Below the pieces are notes generated by a model. That model was not told the origin of the DNA. It saw only the letters and a program-made list of their open reading frames with translations, and did not search any database. Shown here in pieces: positions 47,851 through 59,786 of a DNA stretch of 64,000 bases. The translations under genes were made by a program, and so were the position numbers. How positions within the stretch are numbered: the stretch's first letter is position 1; every line of letters begins with the position of its first letter. Source of the stretch: Polytrichum commune (lineage: Eukaryota; Streptophyta; Polytrichopsida; Polytrichales; Polytrichaceae); the NCBI GenBank assembly GCA_950295325.1, contig OX485803.1, positions 42,547,554-42,611,553 of the forward strand. The letters run 5' to 3'.

Positions 47851-48942
47851 GGCTAGGGTGAACTAGCACCTACACTCGTACCTTCGGGGGATGAAGGCCT
47901 CGTGGATGACACTGAAAACTTCATCCTTCTTTATGGGGAAGCCCGCTTGACTACAAATCCCATATTGAGTGCACTTCGCCTTCAAGGTCTAAAATCCAAT
48001 ATATATGTTCACTTCCAATTAGTAAATAAGCAATTCATTGGGATTTCATTCCAGAAGTGAAACCATCAATGAAGCATGTAATCAACTTGGAGGTCAAATA
48101 AAATTACAAAATCCTCATTAACATTGAGGTTATAATTTTTTTGACTTACCATTTGAAATTCTCTTTGTCATTCTAAAATGACACTTAAAGTTAGTGTGCT
48201 GATTTAGTATGTTTATTTTATAATATTTTAATAACGCCGCCTACTTTCACAAGTATTCATACACATTCAAACCAATTAAGTGTGATTTAATGTCATTAAG
48301 TCTAATTAATTCTGATGAATCCTATTTAAGCCCAAATAAATCAAAAAAGTGTGCTTACCAAATAAAGTAAGACTAATTAATTATAATGTTTAATTACTGT
48401 AATTTAATTCAATTACTTCCAGTAATTAACTGAACCAATTCATTCCAGTAATTCATTTCAGCAATTAAATTGATTAATTAATTCCAGTAATTACATTTAA
48501 TTAATTAATTCCAGTAGTTTATTTATTTATTTATGAATACTTGTGAAAGTAGGCGGCGTTATTAAAATATTATAAAATAAACATACTAAATCAGCACACT
48601 AAATTTAAGCGTCACTTTAGAATGACAAAGAGAATTTTAAATGGTAAGTCAAAAAAATTATAACCTCAATGTTAATGAGGATTTTGTAATTTTATTTGAC
48701 CTCCAAGTTGATTACATGCTTCATTGATGGTTTCACTTCCGGAATGAAATCCCAATGAATTGCTTATTTACTAGTTGGAAGTGCACATATATATTGGATT
48801 TTAGACCTTGAAGGCGAAGTGCACTCAATATGGGATTTGTAGTCAAGCGGGCTTCCCCATAAAGAAGGATGAAGTTTTCAGTGTCATCCGCGAGGCCTTC
48901 ATCCCCCGAAGGTACGAGTGTAGGTGCTGGTTCACCCTAGCC
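47851..48942. mobile_element. Mutator-type foldback element, 410-bp arms, 9-bp target duplication
   Basis: A 1092-bp element. The arms 47851-48260 and 48533-48942 are inverted repeats of equal length, with about ten mismatches by eye (near 97-98 percent). The tips are GGCTAGGGTGAACTAGCACC and its partner GGCTAGGGTGAACCAGCACC. The perfect direct repeat CTCAAAAAT flanks both sides (47842-47850 and 48943-48951). A 9-bp duplication with long TIRs fits a non-autonomous Mutator-type element. The loop (48261-48532) is AT-rich with repeated AATTAATTCCAGTAATT-like phrases. It is unrelated in sequence to the MULE at 12-18 kb. Confidence 0.9.
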
Positions 48943-49337
48943 CTCAAAAATCTCCGGAACAAGTTCTTGTAGGTGCATTGGGATAGCCGGATGCCTCCGC
49001 TTTAACCGAGGGAGCTTTACCCGGTTTTTAAGAAATACTTTTAGTCTTAGCTAAAGTCACGTGGAAAGGGGGCATAAGTGTAGTGTAGTGTAGTGTCAAC
49101 TCTGTCTCATGCTCTGGTTGCATGTCTGTTCTCTGTAGAACTTTGTGGATTTGGGAAAAATACAAACGAAGCGAGATCATAGCGTTAAAGTACCGATCGG
49201 AGATCAGAGTCCATTCAAGGCACACCTACTTTATGTGTTGTACAAGTTCGATTTGTCTAACTGTAAGCTCAGGAAAGGCTGTCGAATTTTCGTATGAACC
49301 CTGGTCTTGTAGACACATCAATCCAGCCTGTTTATAG

Positions 49338-49491
49338 TCTGAGATGACCTTGAACTACCAGATGATACTGGAAAGGTACCCAAACCGTACGGAATGGTTG
49401 GCAGTTCAATTCCTGGCTCTGACATTGTCTCTCTACTTGACAGAAAACTAGCCAAATGGTCAAGTGTCTACTATGTTCTCAAAAAAATTAA
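49338..49491 (+). mobile_element. tRNA-like SINE, family S copy 1
   Basis: About 155 bp matching 53262-53460: GAGATGACCTTGAACTACC, then GGAAAGGTACCC, a B-box-like AGTTCAATTCC (49403-49413), then CTCTCTACTTGACAGAAAAC and a weak A-rich end. It is older than the second copy, because its B box and tail have decayed. Confidence 0.65.
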
Positions 49492-49680
49492 AATCGTGAT
49501 TGTTTATTACATCATGTTCGGCTTTTCTCTTGTCAGACTATAATTTCCACTTAAGATTGGATGAGTTTTGAGCAATGTTAGACTACCAAGTGGCAAATTT
49601 TTAAGAAAATGTTGATTTATAAGAAGCCAAAGCAGGAAGTACTTTAGAGTACATGCTTATGTCTAGTACCAGTAAGAACA

Positions 49681-50022
49681 AGGTACGTGGGTGTTATTTG
49701 GTTCGTTTTTCATGTTCTCCAACTTCTACCAATTAGTTTTACGCCCCCAAAAAAACTTGTGTTGCATTAGCAAATCTACGCTAAAACATCTGCCAAAACC
49801 GGATTGATTGAGATTAACGGTAGTGCATGTTTGTTGGTTTCTTAACTGGATACATCAGTCCTCCCAATTGCGTCCAATATTGAGTGTAGAGTAGTCATTA
49901 ATATTTGAAGACGCAGTCCAATCTCTTCTAAACGTGTGTCTTTATGATGTTTGCCATTTGATCCACACCGAACCACATACCAGTCAAATATAGGAGTTTG
50001 ATTAAGAATATGAACCACTTAA
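49681..50022 (+). repeat. Dispersed repeat family F, copy 2
   Basis: Same order of landmarks as at 21444-21795 (TTCTCCAACTTCTACC, CTTGTGTTGCATTAGCAAAT, CCTCCCAATTGCGT), with small indels. Confidence 0.7.
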
Positions 50023-51601
50023 GACCTGTTTGCCTTAGTACCACTCTGATATGCATGATATATTGAATCTAAAAATGGTATATGATGGATGGCACAGTGC
50101 ATGAGAAGCCTAGCATTTGCATTTAATGCCGATCAATTCGAATGGCTCAACTTACTTGTTGAAGTGTGTGGGCACTTCCAACTCCACGTACAATTTGGTT
50201 GTTGGATTGGATTGGGAATTGTCTCATTCGGTCAGTAATTGCAAATCACACAAAATATCTTTTCAAGTTCTCGAATCACAATTGAGATGCAAAAGTTACA
50301 GGAGGTCAACGTGAAGATTAATTTTTTCTCTTCAAGTGATCACATGAGTTTGAGTCTTTATTATGTCAACGATTGAACCTAGAATATTTTGATTATTATA
50401 TTTTGAGTACATAATATGATTTGAATAGCAAATGTTGTCATATACCACTCATATATAAGTGTTCAATAAAGAAAAGTGTCCATATAAGGTCCATGTACCT
50501 TGATATGGATTCTACCCACTTTAACCCATTCAAAACCAACCCTTAGCCGAGCCCCACATGATCCCATTTTTACTAGGGAAGCCCCAATCATCTTGGGCCC
50601 ATCTTAGACAATTTGGATGAGCAATCACTTTACCACACCCCCGAGAAATTTGGGGATGCCATGTGGTGCTATTAGGCTGCTCATTTGAGACCATGGACAA
50701 GTGGCTTCCTTGACAAAATCAAATCCATCTTGGTCTTTAAGGGTTAATTCTTGAAGACTTCCCACGCATTTCCAACATCAATATCATAGGTTGATAGCAT
50801 GTTGGGCAGTAAATGTCCAATAAGTAATTGATTTAAAAAAAAAGGCTTCAACAGTCTGTAAAAAACATTTATGAGAAATTAGGCAAGCATGTATATATGC
50901 ATGTGTGTGTGTGTGTTAGGCACATAACATATCCTAGATACAAATCCACATATTATAACTTATTTTTCATTCATTTATGGTGGTTAAGTACACAATGCTA
51001 TCCTTTAGGGTTTAAGTTAAGCCCTCTTATTGTGCTAACTAGGGTTGTGAATAAAACTTTCCATCATTTTGTGGTCATGTTCAATAAAGGTTGTTTAAGA
51101 ATTTGCAAGTATGGTTAAGAGGCAGAGGCAAATTGATTATATGTTTCATCCCATTGACAAGGATGAGATATTATTGAGCGTTGCAAGTGATATTGAAATT
51201 TTGAATGCAAAAAAATTCCTAATATTTAGATACTTTGATGATTATTTTGTCCTTTCATTTAGGCCATCTGACCTAATAATTTTCATAAAAAATTAGGCTT
51301 GATTATTTTTAATGATTTCCGCCCAACATGCTATCAACCTAAGGTACTATATATGCATGAAGGAAAAAAAATCTAGTGCATTATGAATATGTGAAAGAGC
51401 AAAAATGTAAGCTCATATTAGAATATTGATACACAAATCATATCTTCAAAGACTTCCCAACACCTTCCCAACATCAAGAGTCCATGCACTTTTTAAGAAA
51501 GCACAATACACCTATTGAACTTTATTGGAAGGATCCCGGAAAGATGGATGTATATATATTGACTTGAAATGCACCCATAGAGGGTGGCGTGGACACTGAG
51601 T
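50023..51601. other. No gene recognised
   Basis: AT-rich. A short (TG)n run lies at about 50901-50914. Related sentences such as GACTTCCCA-C-GCATTTCCAAC and CCTTCCCAACATCAAGAG near 50758 and 51451 hint at a diverged duplication of about 700 bp. No coding frame of interest. Confidence 0.4.
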
Positions 51602-51857
51602 TGGTTGCCACATGAGAGGAAGTATGGGGAGTGGCAACAATGACTTTTTAGCTTTGGATTTTGTTTTGGATATTGCTTCGGGATCTACTTGGCAATAAAG
51701 TAGAGTGACATGGCACAATAAATGTAGTTCAATACTACTGGGCACTAGTGCTTTAATTCCACAGTATAAGGAGAAAAACAAGGAAAAGGAGACTTTTCAA
51801 AAGCAAAGTGCCATGTTGGAGGAAGTTGTGAAACTTTTTTTGGCTCTCGTGTGGCAT
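51602..51857 (+). repeat. Dispersed repeat family R, copy 2
   Basis: Near-identical to 30226-30482 in the same orientation, including GTAGAGTGACATGGCACA and AAGCAAAGTGCCATGTTGGA. Flanks differ, so it moved or was copied as a unit. Confidence 0.65.
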
Positions 51858-53260
51858 GGGCTCAATGTACATCATTTTCTAGTTGTACAAAAGGTTATTA
51901 AATGAGAGATTGGCTACAAAGTATACACATGTGATGGGCGCATAACATTATTCAACAACCTTATCATGTATCTAGTCACATGAAGAATAACTCTTGAGTG
52001 ATTTACAAATATTTGCATGGTGAGGTTAAATTTTGGACAATTTAGGGAGCTCGATCATTGCCGATGAACTCTCAACCAAATTTCATGGGACTAGATCAAG
52101 GGTGCAGTGGATTAAATACTTAGCTAGAATCTTTTTGGAATCATGGTTTATGGTTGGATGGAAATATTTCACCATCTAAATAATGTCATGTGTTGTTCCC
52201 CTCAGTTTCATTAAAATAATATTTAGGGTAGTATGAACTCTAGAGGAGAGGGTTTACAATTTAGGTACACTTTGAGGCCCCTCAAAGGTTTCTCACAACT
52301 AAATTTCATTTCAATCACATATGCCTCATACCCTCCAAAAATTCATATGAGTTCGAATGAAGCAATTTTCGTCCACCTCTGTGTCATACTTCAATGACTT
52401 TGCCAATATAAAAAATGGATTTATGAGCATATATATCAGGAATGTCTATGATTTTTCCACTCCACTTATATGTTGAGTACACAATGAAGGCAATGTACTA
52501 GAGGACTTCAAAATTCCAATTACATCAGACTATTGTGTAGTTTATTATTGGTATGTATAATCATCCTTTTGCTATTTTTGTTATTTTTTTTTGTATATAT
52601 GGAGTTATAATTAAGTTTATGCATGCACATGGCTCCCACTCTGAAAGAAGTGCCCCCCCCCCAATGCCCTCTGTGTAGGCTGTGTATCCACATCAAATCT
52701 CTACTTAGTAAATCAACATGGTTTTATCCCATTAACTCAAATTTAAAAGTATTGTTGGTCCTGATAAATTATTGTAGCCTACACTAATATGACAAACTGG
52801 TGTACTAGGTATAACTTTTACTATGGATTCCATTTTTATTAACCAAGTAAGAATAAGAGCCCGGGTGTTACAGAACAGAAAAGACTTTATGTCAAAAAGA
52901 ATCCACACATAGGATATTTGCATCCACGATCTATAGTGCATGAGCAAATTGGTTATGTTTCATAACCACTTGCTTATTGACTTCACTTATTGGCTTTTAC
53001 ATTAATATAGCAGCTGCTCAGCAAGCCTCACGTCAAAAGCAAGAAGGACAATTACATGTTAGCTCTTTGTAACCAAGCAAATATTTTATCGAGATTACAA
53101 AATATGCAACCAAAGCTTTAAAAAAGCTTTTCTTATGGAATCCTCTCTAAGCACACAAATGCGTACGTGTAGAGGTACCATTGGACTAGCGGAGAGGAAC
53201 TCAGTAACCCTTGACGCCGAAGCCCTCTACCCCCCTGCCATCAAACTGCTGCTAACCTTG
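51858..53260. other. No gene recognised
   Basis: AT-rich, with a C run at about 52656-52664 and no credible frame. Confidence 0.4.
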
Positions 53261-53261
53261 G

Positions 53262-53460
53262 TTTGAGATGACCTTAAACTACCGGATGATGATGGAGAGA
53301 TACCCAAATCTCAAGGAAGAGGTTGGTGGTTCGAATCCCGACTGTGAAATCTCCTCTTTACTTCACGGAAAACTTACCAGGTGGTCAACTGCCTCATGTG
53401 CTTTGGCACTAGCTTGTCGGCCTTCTATCTTTATATATAATTTAAAAAAAAAAAAAAAAA
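53262..53460 (+). mobile_element. tRNA-like SINE, family S copy 2, with poly(A) tail
   Basis: Begins TTTGAGATGACCTTAAACTA, has a perfect pol III B box GGTTCGAATCC at 53328-53338 and ends in 17 A (53444-53460). It shares its whole length with 49338-49491. The structure (internal pol III promoter, no coding, A tail) is that of a tRNA-derived SINE. The A box is weak and no clear target duplication was found. Confidence 0.75.
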
Positions 53461-53479
53461 CTTCACCTGCAAAGCACTT

Positions 53480-54345
53480 TGGCTACCCAGCTCATTGTCT
53501 ACCGACCTCCCCAAAGCCAGTCCCGAACCCGCGTCGCTGCTAGTGATCGACCACCCTTTTAACGGGCTATTTTCATCCCCACCAGCCTCTGTAAACGGTA
53601 TCTGCGGAGTGCCGGGCCGTGTTCAGTATGCCGTTCGGAATGATGGGGAAGTAACGCCTCGGCGCGCCAAGCCGCACGGCACCGCTAGTCGTCGCCGATG
53701 AACTCGCCACAGAATTTGGCTGTATTTCAGAGCTTGCTCGCCAACCTTCCATCGTTGGCGATCGATTCCTGCGCCTGATTTCACGTTAGGGTTCGATTGA
53801 GCTGCAGCGATTAATGGAAACAAGATCATGTTTCCACTTAACTTAGTCAGCGATGGTCCTTGCGTTGATGTGTTGCGAAATCTTGGAGAAGGGAGAGGAA
53901 CGGGAAGCGAACCTGCGTGACTTTTGGGACACCTGTTGAATGTTTCTCTTATGACGAATACATGGGAGTTCTGTAACAATTATGAACTGTCAAGGCATCA
54001 ATGAGCCTGCACAGGCTGATAACTTCAGGTTTCCCGTCTGATTATCGAAGTTGACACACTTCTGCCAGATAGAACCTGTAACTTGCTTTATTAGGTATTC
54101 GACGGGGTCAAGCACACGGCTCTGCGCAAAATCCTGTCGAGGATGAAATGATAAATCGGGCACTGCACCTCTCCTCATGATAATTTGACAGCGGGTTGAT
54201 AGTCCGTGGAGATGAATGGTGTGAGAACTTGTCAATCTCCTTGAATGCAGAGTCATACTTTAAATCATTATCCGAGCAGAATGTTCCAGGCTCCGACGAG
54301 TGCAGCAAAACAGTGCTGCCACGGCATCCGTAAGATCTCAGATTG
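53480..54345 (-). other. GC-rich island, possible gene or pseudogene fragment
   Basis: Much richer in G, C and CpG than the surroundings (for example GGCGCGCCAAGCCGCACGGC near 53660). Minus-strand frames at 54110-54310 (SDNDLKYDSAFKEIDKFSHH) and 53990-54110 (VEYLIKQVTGSIWQKCVNFD) look like adjoining pieces of one coding region in two frames. On the plus strand a 26-codon frame starts at 53698. I recognise no family. It may be a first exon with promoter, or a decayed gene. Confidence 0.3.
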
Positions 54346-56399
54346 TTCTATTACAGAGAATATTTGATCACTCCCAGGATAGATCAATTCACGGGCTACT
54401 ATTAATGTAGGACCTTGAAGAGGATATTAAAAAACTTGAAATTGAGTTCTCGCTGAGTCGCCCGTTTCCCAAGTCCAAGCAAGTGCCGTAGCATATTTCC
54501 ATCACCATCCAAACTGCAAACTCACGAGTTTAGAGCATTGTGTAGTTGTTGACCAAATCCCAAATGCAACTACCCCCCTGGGACCACATATCTCTTAAAT
54601 TCGTCAACGCATAACTATTTGTCATTGCTTTAGAGATCGTGCAATCTTAAGATTGTTGCAAATAAAGATAAAAGGTTTTCATTGCAATTACGGAATACTG
54701 AAGTGCATACAGACACTTCAGAAGTTCAGACTTGGCAAATGCACCACGGAGCTTCTCCTCCCGACAAGCTATTGTGTCCTCTTTCTCTTTGCAAAGTAGA
54801 ATAAAATAAAACCAACATGGGGATGGGCTATTGTACCAACACAAAATGGGTGACTATTCTCTCTTACACTTTCACATTTTACCAAGCGTTAGTGTAAGGG
54901 TACTTCCTTCCTCTCAGAAGCTGGTTATCATAAAGTTTTCGTCCTTTCAACTGTCAGTCCTTTGCACAAATTTCCCTTTGTTAGAGGGGTGGGGGGTGGG
55001 TGCCTCAATTATGTATAGTCAGTGTGGCAATTCTCTCCTTTGGAACAATTATTTTTAAACCACTTCTAATGCTCCTAATGACTTGACGATTTTGTTGTTT
55101 CATAAAGATGAGCAACATGGTTGAAAAAGAGGGCATTGAGAGGAATCTGTTGATACAAAGCAACTCCATAACAATGCTTCTTAAAATGAGTTCAAGAGCT
55201 CTTACCAAATTCTAAAGATGATGACCCATGTGAGTGCTACAAATGAGTGCCACCTAGGGACCTTACACCTTGTAATTGCCCTTTGTCAAACCCATATAAA
55301 CTTTCTTTGTGACTTCAACTGGAATGTCAATCTTTTCTAAATTGGAAGATCTAAAGTCTTTTGATAAATCACATGATAAGACCCTAATCTACTACAAAGT
55401 TCTTCTTGTTGATTTGCTTTATCAAGCCTTGCATATTGCCACCTTATCCTGAGAATGCCTGGAGGTGTGCGACGTAGTACACCATCTCGAGTTTCAATAA
55501 AGTATAGGATCTATTTCCCACACTATTTACCTCCTCTGAGAGTTGGCACCAACTAATACTAAGTAGAGTGTTTCCTTTATTATTAAGACGGTCTTCTATA
55601 AATTAATATAACAAACCTTTTGAAATTGTCATATGTCTCTACTTAACCCTTGAAGGTCTAAGGGGGCTCAAATGTGTGACCCGTATATAAAAAAATTCTT
55701 ACGAGTCCTCACCAAGTCTTAAATCACCTTTATGTAGCACATCAGCAAGTTATGTCAATGAAAATACAAAAACCAATTTAAAAATAGATAAGATTGATGA
55801 TCATCATGTGTGTATTTGCATCCGAAGATGCACATGTTGTGTATGTGAATTTAAGTCTTCAGTTGCATGATGATATTCAACCAGCTAATTAACTGCACTT
55901 GATGCATGAGTCAGTTTTAGATAGGACCATATTCGACATATTAATTTTAAAATGAAAGTATGTAGCTCATATACGGCCTTTGGATAGTTAGGGTTAAATA
56001 TCATGATTTACATGCAATATTTATCTTAGTTGTAAAGTGAAGTGAGGGAGTGCAACCTTTCCATGACCAAATCCAATTGCTTCTATGAAGAATCGGGGGA
56101 CCCTTGGCCTTCAAGCGGTGAAGGCATTGCTAGGTTCAATTCCCAAGGATATTAACTCTTCAAATTTAAAGTTTTGAACATGCCTTTCTTTTCACTTATT
56201 CAAGATTTCTAATAACTTTTCGTACATTTTTTAAACAATTAGTGCCGATATGAATTCCATTTAATCGGATATTGGCCAATGAAAATATGAAAATATAGGC
56301 AATTGGCCGATTGATTTTACAAAAGACCGGCTCTTGCCGATGTAAATTGGAAAAAATCCAACCCTTCGTAGCGACTACCGGCAATTAGCCACTAAGGCT
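54346..56399. other. No gene recognised
   Basis: Contains repeat H copy 2 (55040-55275) and otherwise AT-rich sequence with short frames. The last 200 bp are probably the promoter region of the F-box gene, but no TATA box can be chosen with confidence. Confidence 0.4.
55040..55275 (+). repeat. Dispersed repeat family H, copy 2
   Basis: Counterpart of 40151-40590, with AAACCACTTCTAATGC, AAAGAGGGCATTGAGAGGAA and GTGAGTGCTACAAATGAGTG. Confidence 0.5.
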
Positions 56400-56710
56400 T
56401 CAAAAACTTCCCGAACTCTGCTTAGAAGTGAACGATTTCTTCAGGGAATTCTTCAAAACCCATGAATTTGTTTCCTCGATTCCGTTATGTAAACGTTGTG
56501 CAGAAACGGCAGGCTCCATCTGCTGCGAGTCGTGCCGTTGGGTGAGTACTTTTTCTTGTTGTGGTAGCAGCTTCCGATTGTTGTGAACGGTCACCCTAAT
56601 TACTCTAGGGTTGTTGACAACCAGACGACTAGGGTGGCAAACCACAGCAAGGAAAGCAAAGCAGAGGAAAGGATTGGATTCCAAGGTGTTGCGTATGGGC
56701 ATCGCATGTG

Positions 56711-58048
56711 ATGGGGGTCGGAGTTCGTAGAAATGGGTGGAAGATGCGTCATGTGAAGGTTGTGCGAGTAACGCGCCTCGTGCGCAGCCGACAGGCAAGT
56801 GGGAATCCCAGTGATAAGGCTGCAATCTCAAGCGATGCAAGAGAGTTGGAGGGTGATGGTGGCGGCGGCGGCAGCAGCAACTCCTTCTCCTTTTCCATTC
56901 CAGGAGATGTGCAGGACATTATAATAGCAAAGCTTCCATTTACAGATCTATATCGATGCCTCTCAGTGAGTAAATACTACAGAGGAGTAGTGCACCGCCG
57001 CACATTTCAGGTTGCACGGTCGCTGGCTTATCCTAACGAGTTCTCTTTAAGCCCTGTGGTATTTTATGTGAATGACGAGGAGGTTTGGAGTGTGCTGGGT
57101 TTTGATATCAGTGCCCAGACATGGCGGAGGCTGCCCCCCCTCAAGATGCTTCCTGCTCCAGATCCGGAGTTGTTCAAGGATTTTCTTGTAGCAGGGGGGG
57201 TGGGGCTATTCTGTGTAAATGTGGGTAAATCGCCAGACAAGGAGAAGCTGATTGTATGTAACCCACTTACGCAGGAGGTAAGGAATCTTCCGCCATTAAA
57301 TTATCCAAGGCACCCTGTCGTAATGTGCGTTCATGTGAATCTGACTGCGAATACATACACAGTAATAGTGGCCGGCAGCTCCGGCATTGGCACTGAGAAA
57401 CTCTCCAAGAAGACTGAAATTTACAACTCGGTTGTAAAAAAATGGGTCACAGTTGGGGATGTCCCCGGCCCAGATTTTGCCCTGAATGAATATCAAACTG
57501 GGTCTTATTGCGAAAAACGGAGTATCTTGTTTTGCATAGGGTTCCTAGATGGAGGGGGCAAAGGAATTTTGGCTTTTCATTTGGAGAAGCGTGAATGGCT
57601 TAATGAATGGCGATGTACTCTGCCATCACCATCCTTTGCAGAAAACAGGCTGATAACATACTTTGCAATCACCCAGCTTGTGGTGTGCAGTGGCATGATC
57701 TACCTCTTCTCTGAGCAAGAGTTTGGCAGAGATGTCAAACATTGCATTCATATGCTAAACTTTGAGAAAGAAGGTGGAGACAGGTGGACAAGAGTGGTGG
57801 AGGAATCCAGGAAAGGGATCCGGGCTCTACTTGTGTACCCAGAATATTGCTGTGTCCCTCAGGGTAAAGGCAGGTTATGCATCTTCAATACAATTGAAAG
57901 AACAGGGGATGTGTATGACATACAGGAGAACATCGTTGTCAAAAAGGAGTCACTACCTCAACCTCCTTCCAGCCAAATAGGAGTCATGTTTCATAGCCTG
58001 AATCCTATTGGGTATACATTTGAGCCCAGCTTTGGAGTATCCGTTTGA
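56711..58048 (+). CDS. F-box protein with a kelch-like/FBA-type C-terminal domain
   Basis: An intronless frame of 445 residues from the ATG at 56711. The frame is open slightly upstream (GTG at 56708), but the ATG is the natural start. Residues 1-61 are a basic leader followed by an acidic and then Gly/Ser-rich linker. The F-box lies at about residues 62-98 (IPGDVQDIIIAKLPFTDLYR, then CLSVSKYYRGVV). F-box domains bind SKP1 and make the protein the substrate receptor of an SCF ubiquitin ligase. Residues 100-440 resemble the propeller-type region of plant F-box/kelch proteins: WRRLPPL, LIVCNPLTQEVRNLPPL, TEIYNSVVKKWVTVGDVPGP and a following run of strands. This part would pick the target protein, which is unknown. 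Length is typical (about 400-450). No frameshift is seen. It is the only clearly functional host gene in the window. Confidence 0.9.
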   Translation: MGVGVRRNGWKMRHVKVVRVTRLVRSRQASGNPSDKAAISSDARELEGDGGGGGSSNSFSFSIPGDVQDIIIAKLPFTDLYRCLSVSKYYRGVVHRRTFQVARSLAYPNEFSLSPVVFYVNDEEVWSVLGFDISAQTWRRLPPLKMLPAPDPELFKDFLVAGGVGLFCVNVGKSPDKEKLIVCNPLTQEVRNLPPLNYPRHPVVMCVHVNLTANTYTVIVAGSSGIGTEKLSKKTEIYNSVVKKWVTVGDVPGPDFALNEYQTGSYCEKRSILFCIGFLDGGGKGILAFHLEKREWLNEWRCTLPSPSFAENRLITYFAITQLVVCSGMIYLFSEQEFGRDVKHCIHMLNFEKEGGDRWTRVVEESRKGIRALLVYPEYCCVPQGKGRLCIFNTIERTGDVYDIQENIVVKKESLPQPPSSQIGVMFHSLNPIGYTFEPSFGVSV

Positions 58049-58270
58049 TGAGGTAATGGTGACAATGGAACTAAATTCTTGGCATCCAAATTGGATTTCG
58101 CTTTTGTCTGCGCAAAAGCAGTAGGAGAGAATTAGTTCAGCCAATTTCGATAGTTATGTGGCTTATGTCTTTCAAAATGACATATGCTATCTCTGCTACT
58201 GGTGCCAGCAGTCCACAGGTTTCAAGTAGCTGTATGTTATGTTTCATGTCTCTCTATAATTGCTAAGCTG

Positions 58271-58276
58271 AATAAA
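58271..58276 (+). promoter_or_regulatory. Likely poly(A) signal of the F-box gene
   Basis: AATAAA 223 bp after the stop codon, in a moderately T-rich 3' region. It is the first such hexamer downstream of the gene. Confidence 0.5.
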
Positions 58277-58299
58277 GAACAACTCTGAGAGCGATTGAG

Positions 58300-59426
58300 A
58301 AGTAACAGACTGATTTAAGCAGGACTGATGTTTATATCCTAGAAAATGCAACTATATTGGTCAATGCTGGTAGGGTTTGATTATGTTGCCTGCACGCCTC
58401 TCACAGACTAAAAATTGTTCAAATGGTCTTCTGGAATCTAGAATGTTTGAACATAACTGGAGATCACATTTTACAGGATGTCTATCATGGATCAAAGGAT
58501 GCTTGTCAGTGGAGATCAACTTCTTGCGCTAAGCTCCTGGCTTTGACTTTGTTGAAGCACCAATTTACTTAAAACAATGGCAAAATAGAATGCTCCATAA
58601 TTCAATGGAGAGGCAATTTGTTCCAAAGCCTCTGTCCCACATCCTTTAAATTGCCTTGCAGGCTCAGAGTTTGAATGCGTGAATTATGAAGCACTGAGCT
58701 TTGGCTGCGGCATCCCGAGGATCCTGCATGTTGTTGGTTTGTGGAGCTGAATCCTCTTGAAGGTGACGATCAGTTCTTAGAGTGCTCTAGGTGGTGTACA
58801 TGCTAGTAGATTTTGTGCATACAGTGTGTTGTATCTCAGTACCTATCTAATGCACAAATGTTTGTTGCATTTAGATAACCATAGTCCATACACGTTTAGT
58901 GGCCTAGCCCATGCAATCTTTATTGCTGTGAACACTTTTTTCTATTATTTTTGTTATTTTTTATGGGAGAGTGCTATAAACTCTTAGGATTGAAGCTTTG
59001 AATGGTTTTTTCATGGATGCTAACGCAGATCGTTTACAAGGGTATGTGAATCTATGAAGTATATCAAGTGGCTTAACATTCTCCCGATTACTGTTAAATA
59101 GAGAGTTACGTCTGGTACAGTTTAAGGAAATTTACATGCAGACAGGATTTTGTGACAGCCTTGTCTCCACTGATGTCAATGCAACATCGAGGACCTGGGC
59201 TCTGGGCATTGAAGATTTGATCGCTTTGTCAAAGCAGATTTGTACCAGGCTGAGGCAGGGAAGGAAGCCATCAAAAATAGCACACTTAAGAAAGGCACCA
59301 ATCAGGGTGGGTGGATCTATTTACCTGGTCATCTGGTCATGCAGTGCATGCCAGTAACTGTTGCAGTGAGATTAGTTTCTCGCTTCCTCTCTTTCATATT
59401 TGAATACTTGTAAATCTGTTGATATA
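58300..59426. other. No gene supported downstream of the F-box gene
   Basis: Base composition stays more balanced than in the far intergenic DNA. A 73-codon frame at 59136-59357 starts with ATG but has no known family and no neighbouring exon I can join to it. Part could belong to an alternative 3' UTR. Confidence 0.35.
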
Positions 59427-59786
59427 TACTCTAAATGTTGTATTCAATGTCACTGATTCTATTTGTCTTGCTCAATACTAATTGTAAACCGCCCGTGTAG
59501 TATCACCAACACTAAAAGTGAACCCAACATTATTTGTCATTCCTTGAAAAACCGTTTTTGGCATTATAAATTTTCAATGTTGCAATTACTGTCACTCAGT
59601 GGATTTTCATCCAAATTTCAATCATTCATGACAATGTTCCATCATAGAAATATTGGGGTGCAGTTATACCAACTAAAAGTAAGTTGGGATGACAGTACTT
59701 GTAAACTTATTCATAAGAAGTGTCTTTAGAAAAGTTACTACAGTGACATAGAATATCATTTGACACTAAATACAATTTAGTGTAGT
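59427..59786. mobile_element. MITE of the ACTACACTAAATA family, copy 3
   Basis: The right end reads TGACACTAAATACAATTTAG then TGTAGT. The left end, more worn, reads ACTCTAAATGTTGTATTCAA then TGTCA. The interior (TTGTCTTGCTCAATAC, AATTGTAAACCGC) matches 32519-32897 in reverse orientation. It is non-coding. Confidence 0.65.

Noticed and set aside
56400-56840. 146-codon minus-strand frame at the start of the F-box gene
   Set aside because: It is the antisense shadow of the F-box 5' region and has no family resemblance.
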